From: Aurelia coerulea
Taxonomy: Eukaryota > Cnidaria > Scyphozoa > Semaeostomeae > Ulmaridae
Assembly (NCBI GenBank): GCA_039566865.1
Contig: CM076961.1
Location: 13,291,501-13,355,500 of the forward strand
Direction of reading: 5' to 3'
DNA length: 64,000 bases
Both the position numbers and the translations under genes were made by a program. Shown piece by piece: positions 32,515-43,100 of this stretch. The notes below the pieces were generated by a model that saw only the letters and a list, made by a program, of their open reading frames with translations, was not told the origin of the DNA and made no database searches. Each line of letters opens with the position of its first letter. Position 1 is the stretch's first letter.

Positions 32515-33952
32515 CCAAAGACTTAGTGAATTCATTGACACTCTCATAAAACCAATCGTTACGCATTTAAACACTTACATCAAAGATGACTGGGACTTCC
32601 TCCGCAAGATTTCATATGAATTTAGTAATCCGGTTTCATTGTACTCGTATGACATCACAAGTCTTTACACAAGTACCCCTCACAGCTTTGGCATCGAAGC
32701 GCTTAAATATTGGGTCGAAAAGAAGAGAACAGCTATGGGAACTAAGTTTGCCCCTTCATACGCTTGCTTAACAATCGGTTTTCTAGAAGAAACTAAACTT
32801 TTTCCTGAAATCCTCTGTAAATATTTCGACAATGATTCCTGCAAATACATCAAAGAAAATTACATTAGGTACATGGATGATAGTTTTGTCACTTTGCCCA
32901 AGAACGTGGATCCATCGTTACTTCAAAGTGCTTTAAACGAAATGGACACTTCAATCCAAGTTACAATGGAAAAAGGAAAAACGCAACATGACAACACGGA
33001 AACCCTTAATTTTCTTGACATTAAAATAATTTTACGCGAAAACCAATACATTACAACAGATATCTACTACAAAGAAACCAACCCACATAAATACCTGGAT
33101 TATCACAGTGCACACCCTTCTCACATTAAGCAAACAATTCCGTTCAACCTTGCGAAAAGAATAATCGTATTTGTGTCCGATCCAGATTTAGTTAAAGTAC
33201 GTTTAAATGAACTTGAAAAATGGCTGCTAGATTGTAACTATCCAAAAAACGTTATTAAGCAAGCATTCCATAGAGCAAAGCTTCAAGGACCTGCACCCAA
33301 CCAAAGTGATATACACAAACTACCATTGGTAACAACACATTATCCCAATCTTCAATTTAGTCATATGATGAAAACAATCCATTCGTTGCTCAATCATCTA
33401 TCTTCAACAACAAAAGAAAAATTCAAAAACACACAACCCGTTTTAGCACTCAAACAACCCCGAAACATTTCATCATTGTTAACAAATGCTAGATTCTTGT
33501 CTTCGGCTAACACACCAACGACAACAGCAACAATATCCTCTAATGGTATCACTCTTTGCAATGATAAGCGATGTAAACTTTGCAAATTGTATTTACAGCC
33601 CGTTGATTCGTTTTTAACAGCAAAAAACGTTATTTGGAACATAAAATGCGATATATCGTGCAAGAGCAAAAACGTTGTTTACTTTTTATTATGCAATTTG
33701 TGTCATGAAAAAGTCAGTTATATTGGTCAAACGACAAACTTTCGCCTCCGCATGAACAACCACATTTCAGAGTCACGGTCTGGAGTCTCGTCGTGCATCT
33801 TTCCAAGACATGTTTTTCAATGTGGAAATAAACATAATAACTTGAAAGAACCGTTTTTCAAAGTCTTTGCGTTCATGTCATTAAGTTCCTCGAAATTACT
33901 GACCACCTATGAAGAAAAACTATTCAAAGCAGGACACGCAATCCTCAATTGA
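32515..33952 (+). CDS. Penelope-like element RT with GIY-YIG endonuclease, 5'-truncated
   Basis: The frame, open up to TGA at 33950-33952, encodes a reverse transcriptase of the Penelope-like class, which relates to telomerase, followed by a C-terminal GIY-YIG nuclease domain. Seen: motif A YSYDITSLYTS (about 32643-32675), a block TAMGTKFAPSYACLTIGF typical of Penelope RTs, catalytic YMDD (about 32870-32881), LNFLDI, then Cys pairs (CKLCKLY, CNLCHEK) and VVYFLLCN...YIGQTT (33673-33730) with Arg and the later Glu of the nuclease fold. The N-terminal half of the RT is missing and the frame continues into the CATA repeat. Between WVEKKR and TAMGTKF (about 32723) roughly 70 residues usually present seem to be deleted in frame, so the product is probably inactive. 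The remainder has no stop or frameshift, suggesting recent origin. Confidence 0.88.
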
Positions 33953-34207
33953 CACATTAACTTAACACTATTCTCACTCGTCTGTTATTACGTAAACATA
34001 TTATTCTCAGTATTATTATAAGAATTTCAATTCAGTTTGTCAGTCACACTCTGATGATAGTAATGACTTGAAAGGCCTTAGTGTGCTAAAAAACATCAAA
34101 TTTTTGTCTATTTCTCGTTCGTTCTTCATCCGCACTTATAGTATCCATTTTATTGTTTCTTTATTGCCAATATATATATATGGCGAAACGTCACGTTAAC
34201 GAAACGT
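33953..34207 (+). other. Penelope-like element 3' region
   Basis: Non-coding tail of the element with a candidate hammerhead ribozyme (34045-34085), ending in an AT repeat at about 34170-34182 and then a scrambled partial copy of the GAAACGTC core found in the repeats that follow. Confidence 0.6.
34045..34085 (+). ncRNA. Candidate hammerhead ribozyme (PLE-type)
   Basis: Conserved core CTGATGA (34051-34057) and GAAA (34070-34073). Stem I: CACACT (34045-34050) pairs with AGTGTG (34080-34085). Stem II: AGT-AATG-ACT, with a U-U mismatch where G-C is usual. Stem III would be AGG/CCU with no loop, i.e. palindromic, so activity would be expected only as a dimer. Predicted cut after U at 34079. Penelope-like elements are known to carry minimal hammerheads; this copy may be degenerate. 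Confidence 0.5.
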
Positions 34208-34310
34208 TAGTGGGCGAAACGTCAGCACTGGAAAAGAAAAAGCGCAAAAGACCAAACAGATGCCTGTTTCTTTGAGTAGTTAGGCCCTCTTCTAACCGTA
34301 CACTATATAT
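34208..34310 (+). repeat. Left direct repeat of retrozyme-like unit
   Basis: Begins TAGTGGGCGAAACGTCAGCA; shared with 35667-35769. The upstream half of the hammerhead core is absent here. Confidence 0.85.
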
Positions 34311-34983
34311 TATATTGAGTCTGGACGCAGACGACGAATGGCCCGCTATAAAGAACAGGAAGCGCTTCAAAGTCAACAACAAGCCAACTGCAACAGGAAA
34401 CACCAACAGAAAAGACTGCAACTAAGAACCGATGCTTCAGAAAGACACTCGAATTGTGAAAGACGCCAAATAGAAACGAAACGAGAAGAAACGAAAGAAA
34501 AGGGTACAGGTACACCCGAGGTGGCTTTAGATTCATGGAATCAGCCACCGGCTACGAAGGACTGAAACCAGCTGGGACGGCGAATCTCGCTCGACGAAAC
34601 ATCAATCTGACATCATATGAAAAGCAACAAGAACAACAAAGAACAATCTGACGTGAAATAACAAAGAACAACACCAACCACAACAACATCAATCAGAATA
34701 AATGACAACGAAGAACAACAGCAACAAGAACGGCAATAAAGAACACAACAACATTGAAGAAACAATCTGACGTAAAATGACAAAGAACAACAACAACAAC
34801 AACAACAACATCAATCAGAACAAAGACAACGAAGAACAATAGCAACAACAACAGCAAGAAAGAACACAACAACATCGAAGAAACAATCTCACGTGAAATG
34901 ACAAAGAACAACAAGAACAGCAACCGGGATACAATGAAGAAGAATGACAAAACAACAACAACAACAGCAAGAAGGACGAAGCT

Positions 34984-35550
34984 TAACCCTATCTGACCTG
35001 GGTGATTTGAAACACTCAATGCCTGGGGGGGGCGGATTCCGCCCCCCCCCTGTTTATCTCTGTTGTCATAAGAGATATGGCAGCCAAACTTGGCACAAAG
35101 GAAGTTCATTATGTAAACAATGAAAACTTGAAATCATAATCCAATTAGCGATGGTGTTGTTGTTGCTAGAGCATGATGATCATTATGATGTCATATGACG
35201 TCATATAAATGAAAGGTTGCTAAAAGGTCATGAAACTTTATTTTTCATAAAGAAATGAAAGATATAGATCAAAATATATATAAATTCTTAATTTAGACTT
35301 AATTAGACCAATTAAACATGATTAAAAGATATACAAAGTATGTTTTTCACAGAGTGCAGTATGAAAAATTGGTAACCATGGAAACAAGGCTAAAAATAGA
35401 ATGTCCAAATTGTTGCAATTTTATTGCTCTATGATACAAAGTTAAACTTACGAAGTATCAGAGGCCTGCTGCATGTGTGGAAAACGGTGTAAACAAAAAT
35501 GTACTAGGGGGGGCGGAATCCGCCCCCCCCCCAGGTCAGATAGGGTTAAA
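34984..35550. mobile_element. TIR element with TTAACCCTATCTGACCTGG ends
   Basis: Perfect 19-bp inverted ends at 34984 and 35550 followed on each side by G or C runs (GGGGGGGCGGATTCCGCC and its partner). The interior is non-coding. A half copy occurs at 48571-49020. It sits inside the retrozyme-like unit, so it inserted later. Confidence 0.85.
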
Positions 35551-35646
35551 CGTGTTATGAAGAACCGGAAGGACCTTATATGGACATAAATTCTTGTAAT
35601 TAAAATTTTTTGACTATAAATATAGGTTGACTTCTTAAAATTATTC

Positions 35647-35690
35647 AGTTGCTCTGAAGATGCCCTAGTGGGCGAAACGTCAGCACTGGA
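35647..35690 (+). ncRNA. Candidate hammerhead ribozyme (PLE/retrozyme type)
   Basis: Core CTGAAGA (35655-35661; the fifth base of this heptamer is variable in hammerheads) and GAAA (35675-35678). Stem I: TGCT/AGCA, extendable by CAG/CTG after a one-base bulge. Stem II: GCCC-TAGT-GGGC, with one extra U before it. Stem III is AC/GU without a loop, again palindromic. Predicted cut after C35682. It spans the left boundary of the right direct repeat. Confidence 0.5.
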
Positions 35691-35769
35691 AAAGAAAAAG
35701 CGCAAAAGACCAAACAGATGCCTGTTTCTTTGAGTAGTTAGGCCCTCTTCTAACCGTACACTATATATA
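35667..35769 (+). repeat. Right direct repeat of retrozyme-like unit
   Basis: Second copy of 34208-34310, ending in TATATATATATA and running into (CATA)n. Confidence 0.85.
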
Positions 35770-35774
35770 TATAT

Positions 35775-35877
35775 GCATACATACATACATACATACATAC
35801 ATACATACATACATACATACATACATACATACATACATACATACATACATACATACATACATACATACATACATACA
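35775..35877. repeat. (CATA)n microsatellite
   Basis: About 25 uninterrupted copies directly after the retrozyme-like unit. Confidence 0.98.
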
Positions 35878-36139
35878 TGCGATATTTGTTATTGCAGGTT
35901 AAACTAAAGTCAGCTAATGCTGATGTGGACCTGCATATACTACTAATAAATGAAAAGTTTACCTGAAAAATGTAAAGAAATGTTAAAACTGTTCAGTAAT
36001 AAAAATCCTTAAGCCTAGTTTTTAAAATACAAGTTTCAGATTTAAAGGAAAATATATTCATAAAATCAATATGTAATTTGATGTTGTTCTTGAATTCTTG
36101 TGTGTTCTCTTTCTCTTTTAAACTGTTGTCAATTGCATT

Positions 36140-37138
36140 TCACAGAAGAGATCCTCTATATCTAAGACTATTTCTGCCAATCTCTCTTTTAAATCGCTTT
36201 ATGTCAAATTGCAACTTATTCCGAGTTCTACTCTCTCGTTTTTCAAAAGGCCTTGAGAGTAGAGCAGGGCAGTTTCCATAAAAAATTGTGTGCATGTAGG
36301 TTAACAGCCTTTTCTTATAGATATAACTTATTGGCTGCCAATTTACTTTGTTTATTATCTCTTCATTTGTAAGGGTTCTATCTTTTATCTTGTGTATGAG
36401 TCTTGCAGCCCTGCTATGTAAATTATCAATAGCATCCATGATGACATTAGAACTTGTGCCCCAAACAGAAATACAGTATGTCATTGAACTAACCACAGTT
36501 TTGAAATATATCTCCTCTTGAATCTTGATAGGTAAATACCTTAGTCTTCTCATCTCTTTAAATTTGCTATTGAAACTATTTGTCACTTTTGTAAGATGAC
36601 TTTTCCAATTTAGTCTGTTGTCTATTTTGACTCACAAGGAAGTGCTCTCTGTAACATATTTATCATCTTATTCCCAAACATAACAGGCTTTAGAGGCCCT
36701 ACAAAATTGGCGTTCGATAAAATCATTGCTTCTGTTTTTCCTGTGTGTACAGTAAGATGGTTCTTTGTACACCATGCACGTAGTTCATTTGCTGCAACAT
36801 TTAATTTCTCAATTACAGCCTCGATGGTTTTGGAGACACAATAAATTGTGGTGTCATCAGCATACATAAAGAGATGTCCCGCCGATACGGCATCTGGGAG
36901 ATCATTGGCAAGAATGGAGAATAGACGCGGGCCAAGGAGAGACCCTTGTGGAACTCCAAAGTCAATTCCTTCTACTGATGAGATGAGAACTTCCCATTCA
37001 CTTCTGCATATTGCTTCCTTTCATCAAGATAATCACAGATCCAGTGAAACATATCTCCACAGATGCTAACAGCTTGGAGCTTCTTTTTAGGATGTCTCTA
37101 TTCATACTGTCAAAGGCTTTCTTAAAGTCAACAAACAG
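36140..37138 (-). pseudogene. LINE reverse transcriptase remnant
   Basis: Minus-strand pieces in several frames give RT blocks in order: FVDFKKAFDS (about 37110-37138), LSLA/DISLC (about 36880-36950), MYADDTTIYCVSKTIEA with catalytic YADD (36867-36830), WCTKNHLTVHTGKTE, then after a frameshift the C-terminal domain SMTYCISVWG...SRAARLIHKI...RNSLRYRGSLL ending at 36140. CR1/jockey-like type. Frameshifts near 36620 and 36870 inactivate it, and the 5' part is replaced at about 37138 by another LINE in the opposite direction. Confidence 0.8.
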
Positions 37139-38040
37139 TACCAAACTAGGACCAAAGCTATTCAAGCTCTTGGCCTTATTAAGTACTCAAAAAGGTTTCT
37201 GAAGCCTGCCATACTTAAGGATATGTCCCGGGGGGGTACTTGACTAGGGAAGTGACGGGGGTGTGCGGAAAACCTCTCCACACCCTGCACCCTGTCGCAT
37301 AAAAAATAGGCCAAAAGGATACCCTGTCGCATAAAATTTTGCCTCTCAAATACAGTGTAGAACGCAATTTTTGCTTGTGATACCCTGTCGCATAAAAAGT
37401 TTGCCTCTCAAATACAGTGTAGAACGCAATTTTTGCATAATTTTTTTTACCTATTATAATACCCTGTCGCATAATTTTCGCTAGAAAATGACACCCTGTC
37501 GCATAATTTTTACCGCAAAAGGACACCCTGTTGAGCGGCACATCCCGTCAGGTCAAGTATGGCAGTGCCCCCCCCCCGGGGGATATGTACAGAGGCCTTG
37601 TTGAGCCACATTTAAGTTATTGTTGCTCTGTGTGGGGCTGCTGCAGTGACACTAACATTAGCAGGCTGCAAAAGGTACAAAATAGGGCAGTCAGAATTGT
37701 AACGAATAGCAAATATGATACATCCGCAATGCCTCTGATCAACGGTCTTGGATGGGCAACAGTCAAGCAGCTTATTTTCAAAGAATCAGCTTCGCTTATG
37801 TATAAGTCCTTAAATTCGTTGGCTCCAGACTATTTGTCCACGTTGTTCACAAGATGCTCCGACAGTAATGAACGAAATCTGCGATCGACAGATATGGATC
37901 TGAAAAAAAATACCATTACTTAAAACAAAAACAGGTCAGAAATCTTTCTGCTACAGAGGAACCACCCTTTGGAACAGCTTGGATAAAGCTAGTAAATCAG
38001 CTTCCTCTCTTGGTGCTTTCAAAAATCTGATCTGATAAGT
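37139..38040 (+). pseudogene. LINE C-terminal fragment, split by a MITE
   Basis: Plus-strand frame with RTKAIQALGLIKYSKRFLKP, interrupted at ILKDM by the 354-bp element at 37227-37580 and resuming with YRGLVEPHLSYCCSVWGC, LQKVQNRAVRIV, DYLSTLFTR and, after a frameshift at about 37915, SFCYRGTTLWNSL. This is the thumb and C-terminal tail of a CR1/Rex-like LINE. Removing the insertion and one target copy restores continuity of the frame, which dates the insertion after the LINE. Confidence 0.8.
37227..37580. mobile_element. CCCGGGGGG TIR element with 8-bp target duplication
   Basis: Flanked by exact 8-bp direct repeats GGATATGT (37219-37226 and 37581-37588). Ends CCCGGGGGGGTACTTGAC and the partly complementary GTCAAGTAT...CCCCCCCCGGG. 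The interior holds repeats of ACCCTGTCGCATAA (at least five). Non-coding. The 8-bp duplication suggests hAT or a superfamily with the same footprint. Confidence 0.85.
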
Positions 38041-38231
38041 CGGATTACGTGCTTTCCCTCGTATCTTAATTTATTCACCGTTTATTAACTGTATTAAACT
38101 GTAAATGATTGGCTTTTGTAAATATATAAAATTATTGTAACTAGTTTTCCTTTTGCAGCTTAGGTTTTTTTTTTAACAGGTCAGTTTGAAAACCAGATAT
38201 ATTCTGAAACTTTTTAACCTGTATAAATATT

Positions 38232-39050
38232 TTAAATGATGATGATGAGTATTCCCACATAATTCCCATCATCAAGTGCGGCTTTCCACTCTTCAGTAAG
38301 ATAGAGAAGTAGCCCTTCTGTACTACAGCCATGCTTGAACCCCCATTGATTTGGATGGCTTATTCCCGATATTGTCAAATGACTATCCATTCGATGACAT
38401 ATTTGACCCTCCATAAGCTTGCTAAGTATGCAAAGTAATGAAATTGGTCGATAATTTTCCCTATTCCATTCTTCTCCCTTTTTGAAATGCATCAGGGAAT
38501 TTCTTCTCTGCAATACTCTTTTGCATTATACACCTAACTCCTGGTTTGACAGGTTCCCCTATAACTTTCAATTCTCTTGACCCTATATCATCATGTCCGG
38601 CAGCTTTTCTAGTATTCAAATTTTCGTAACTGATCATCTAGTTTCTTATCATTGTAGACAATGTCATTGCAAGTAGGTGTTACCCTGCTTATATAACTCA
38701 TGTCACTTTCATCAAAGGTACAGTTAAGATTATCGGATAGCTCTTTTCCTATGTTTGTAAAATAGGAATTCATGAGCTCTGCCTTTTCTGTGTCATTACT
38801 ATTAGTGATTATGCTGCCTTCCTCAATTTTCAAAGGACCAATCTTTCTTTCCTTTTGTTTCCTTTTTAGTTTCTTCACTATTTTCCAAAAATCAGCATGT
38901 GTAGCTGCAGCGCTAAATTGTTCTTTCCAATACTTAGTTTCTGCTTCTTGCATCATTTTCGTCACATTATTTCTTAATTCCTAGTATTTTTGTTTGAGTA
39001 GAAGATCTTCTTTGCTTCGTTGCCATTTCATCGAGGCTTTGTACCTCTTA
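38232..39050 (-). pseudogene. LINE RT N-terminal fragment
   Basis: Minus-strand order: KDKRYKASMKWQRSKED, then 38965-38609 with YWKEQFSAAATHADFWKIVK and ELMNSYFTNIGKELS (linker between endonuclease and RT), NLNTRKAAGHDDIGS, then after frameshifts NYRPISLLCILSKLME and HPNQWGFKHGCSTEGLL (38513-38232). RT finger motifs without the catalytic palm. Truncated at 38.23 kb. Dead copy. Confidence 0.8.
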
Positions 39051-40054
39051 TCCCTTTGGGGGGGGAGTGATAAAAGTTTGGAGAACGTTTAGAACCTTAC
39101 TTGATTGGCTAATTTCAACTTAACTTAGCCCTGTTATTTGTATTCTCTTTCAAACACATTCAGATATCTTTTTGATTTGTGCCCCCCGATGGGAGACAAG
39201 GGGGGGGGACAAAACAAGGACAAGGAGGATGGCTGATCACGAGGTTGCTGCAGTTGCATGTTGCTGTTGTTGCTCTACCTGAAGTTTGGGCGACAAGAAA
39301 GAAGAAGGAGGGACAAAATTGCGACAATCTGATTTGTTGTTCTTGGTACGCACCAAATTACTTCAAAGTGAACAGCTCCTGGTGAATTAGTAGCATTACC
39401 AAAAACCGATTTTTCAAATCTGTGCATCACAAATTATCGATACAGAGAAAGGCTTCTATGCATGATGGTGGTTGTGAGAGGCGTGGTAGATGCAGATCAA
39501 GCTCGATAGATAGGCCTAAAAGAAGAGCCATCATAAATCAGGAAGGTTGGCCTGGCTTACGAAAGCACATGCAAGAGATACAAACATTGTGAAAACTAAA
39601 CAAGATCTCTGCTATCCAGGCACCGTCTGAGCATTTTTTCGTGCTGTTTTTACGAAAGATCAGACCATAGTCAAAAAGGAGAGTAGACGCACAACACTCA
39701 AACAGAAAGTTACAATTTTCCACTCAACAAGACGATAGGGAAGAAATAGGGACATCGGAATTGGCCTGGGAAAGGACATCAATAGCTAGAAGAATTGCCT
39801 AAATAGTCCAAAAAAGCTGACAAGCAATCACAAGTTTTACAATCGACATTATCAAAAATCAAGTTTGGAAGATCAACTTCTAGTTCATGTTCATATTGTA
39901 GTAGAGCCTAAGCTTGAAGTAGAACTTAAGCTTGTCATCACTTGTCAGGCCTACAAAGATGTCAGAAAATAGAGACAGTTCAATAAAAACATCACTCTAA
40001 AGTCTGTTAAAGGAACAATTCTCCGTCAAACTGGCCGCATCAAACTACAAATCG
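39051..40054. other. Upstream region and presumed 5' UTR of TMEM243
   Basis: Two G or C runs (about 39057 and 39183), otherwise AT-rich. The last 100-200 bases are presumed promoter and 5' UTR of TMEM243. No TATA box can be claimed. Confidence 0.35.
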
Positions 40055-40117
40055 ATGGCTGACCAATATGGATCATCAACTGGGCATCTGCCCTTGTTTG
40101 GTCCTGACAAACCAAAG
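40055..40117 (+). CDS. TMEM243: TMEM243 exon 1
   Basis: 21 codons with PLFG motif; donor CCAAAG/GTAGTT. Confidence 0.85.
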
Positions 40118-43100
40118 GTAGTTATTGATGTAGTTAAAGACCAGATTGGAAAGTTTGCTGAATGTGCAGGAATATCTTCTCGTTCGCGGTTTGATTCACA
40201 GTGTAATTAATAAGTGCAGAGGATTGATTCCCCATGCACCATGTCCAATTTTCCAATCAGGTACAAAGGAAGGCTTGGTTAGATAAAGTCATTAGCATTC
40301 ATGTTTTGAAGAGACATTTTGAGAAATGTAAACAAGCCTGGCCAGGTTGGAAGACCTGCATTCACTTGCAAACTATGAAGTTGTGTCAAACTCACTACTC
40401 ACAGCTCTTTAAAGGTTCTTGCAGGTGACAACAAAAGACGTTTATTGTTAATTTTGCATCTCTCACAGCTTCTTAAAACCTACTCCCAGCTCGCACCTTC
40501 AAATTTGTTTTACTTGCCACTACACCTTGGCCAAATCATGCATGTTTTCCAAATGCATGTTTTCCAACCTGGAAGTCAGGGGAGACCCACTCACCACATA
40601 ATGTATATCCCTGTATAAAAATACAAGGCTAAACTTGGCCTTGTACAGGCCAAGTTTTAGCCTTGTAGAGGGGATTATGACCTTGTTATGACCTTGTACT
40701 AACCTTGGAAGAAAATTACAAGGCTATCAGTAAGATTCCAAGCTGCAACCAGTCTAACACAAGGTTTCCACAAGGCTTCTACAAGGCTAATTAGCATTTT
40801 TCAAGCCATTTACAAGGTTACAGCAAGGCTATTCCAGGCTATAACAAGGTTACAAGGCCATAACTACAAGGCTTGTACATGGCTATTACATGGCCTTGTA
40901 TTTTCGTACAGGTCTCTTCTTACTGTGAATGGGCTCCCATGCAATAGCATCTCCTCAATGCTCTAGTTAGAGGATTGCTCACATTACTCATTACTTTCTC
41001 CACATGCAGCATCATAGCAAACTATCTTCATGCATCTTGCCTTGGTGCAAGAGAGTAGATACTGCAGCACATCTTTCTCTGGGACCACACAGCCATCTAG
41101 GACCAGAGAAGGCCAATAAGGGAGACTTCAATCAGGGAATTTTAAGGCTTAACGTTGTTTATTCTCAAATTTTGCTCTTCAAACCTTGATAAACGAGGGC
41201 AGATTGTGTAATACGATAGCAAAAGTTGTGTTTGATTGACATCTCAATTCAAAGCGATTAGCGATTGCAGACAAAGGAAATTCTCTCAACCATAAATTCA
41301 AAGCAAACAAAGCCACAAATTTTTTTCTGAAACCCAATTAGCCAGTGCGCTTGTTGTGCCTTCCAGAAATTGTTTTCAAGAGCAAACATGAGCATATCAA
41401 CAGAAAAAGGATAGATCTATGTATACATCTACCTCAGGCATTTTATTTCTTTGGTTCAGAAGCCGATTGGGAGGCGATTCAATTCTCTTATTTTTTGGGT
41501 GTAATTGAAACACTTACTGCTCTTCTCAAAGAGATAATAAGCCCCTGGTTTATGTGCAGATACATCCTGTTTGCTCTTAAAAACAATTTCTCGAATGCAC
41601 AACAAGCGAGCTAGCTACCTGGGTTTCAGAGAAATTTTTGCGGCTTTGTTTTGAATTACTGGTTGAGAGAATTTCCTTTGTCTGTGATCGCTAATTGCTA
41701 AATGACAAGAACAGACCAAATATAATCAAATATTTGCACTGAAATTCATATGGACAATAACTGAACAAAATTTTGTTAACGAAAGTGATGACTTTATCAA
41801 GCTCCTAGAATTATCTAGCTGCATGTGGAGGCACTTGGACGAGCTCAAGCCCCTCTCCTTGCAAGGCCTAATTTCAATGCAATTCCTCTTGGTATGAACA
41901 TGCCACCATCAAAGTTAGCATAAATCCTCTTTTGGAAAGTTTGCAAATTGCATGGTTGTAATGTCCTTTGATGAAAAGTATGGTATGAACAGCTGATGTT
42001 CTCAAAATATGTGGCTCTCAGTGCAACTGATTTTTCAAGTGCACTTGATCTGAGATGAGATCTCACCCACACATAACATAACATAACATAACATAAATAG
42101 ATTCTGTTCGAGGCTAAAAGCCTATTACAGTTCAAATTTTTTAATACTTATAATTTTTCATTATGTATAGTCTCATTATAACATAGATCTAGGGATCGGC
42201 TGTAAGGGTAAAAAGGAAAGATTTGTTCAAAAACATGAGCCTTCATCTAAATTTTAGGGTCCATCCTAAAAGGGGGCATGTTGTAACCGATGTTTGATGT
42301 TGAGTATGTTATACTGGGACAATACCGTACGATCTGAAAACACAAGTTTCCCCAAATTTAAATAATATTTTATTGCCTAAACAAAATTGGGTCACATGAG
42401 TATTTAATGTCGCCATAGTAATCATCCAGTTTCTTCTTGAATGAGTTCAATGATTTCACATTTACTATATCTCTTGGAAGATGGTTCCATCCATGTGCAA
42501 CTCTGACACTATAGACACGCTTTCTAACATTTGTGTTATATCTTTCTGTAAAGATCTTTGCTTCGTGTCCCCTGGTTTTTCCATATGTGTCCATTTTCAA
42601 CACAGACTTTACATCATAGCAACCATTTATATATTTGTATGTCTCAATCATATCTCCCCGGAATCTTCGGTAAACTAAACTTGGAAGAGCCAATCGCTTT
42701 AGTCTCTCTTCGTATACAAGATCTTTCAGTCCCGTTACCATCTTACTTCCTCTCCTCTGAACGTTTTCGATTACCTTTATGTCCTTTTTGTAGTAAGGGG
42801 CCCATACAATGTTGCCGTATTCCAAGTGGGGTCTAACCAAACTTGTAAATAATGTTTTGAACATTTCCTTGTCTATATAATCAAAGGATCGCCTGATTAG
42901 TCCTAAAATACCATTTGCTTTCTTGGACACTCTGTCAATATGTGATCGAAATTTCAGTTCATTGTCGATGTACACTCCTAAATCTTTCTCACATTCCGTT
43001 GATTCAAGTGCAACAGGGTGATCTTCCCTTAACATGTTATATTGGTGTGCTGGATTTCCTCTACCCATATGCATAACTTTGCACTTATCTGCGTTAAATC

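Larger units (their letters stand above)
34208..35769 (+). mobile_element. Retrozyme-like or non-autonomous Penelope unit between 103-bp direct repeats
   Basis: The sequence TAGTGGGCGAAACGTCAGCA and the following about 83 bases occur at 34208-34310 and 35667-35769, almost identical. Between them lie a basic Gln-rich frame (34338-34565), a CAACAA-rich tract (about 34620-34970) and a nested TIR element (34984-35550). The right copy is preceded by the missing half of a hammerhead motif. Repeat flanks and ribozyme motifs fit a non-autonomous element mobilised by Penelope RT. Confidence 0.55.

Noticed and set aside
32049..32574. Long frames of Met-Tyr-Val-Cys repeats on the minus strand and Tyr-Ile-His-Thr repeats on the plus strand
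   Set aside because: Translation of the (CATA)n microsatellite, which stays open in several frames.
34693..35109. 138-codon Val/Leu-rich minus-strand frame
   Set aside because: Shadow of the CAACAA-rich tract; no protein character.
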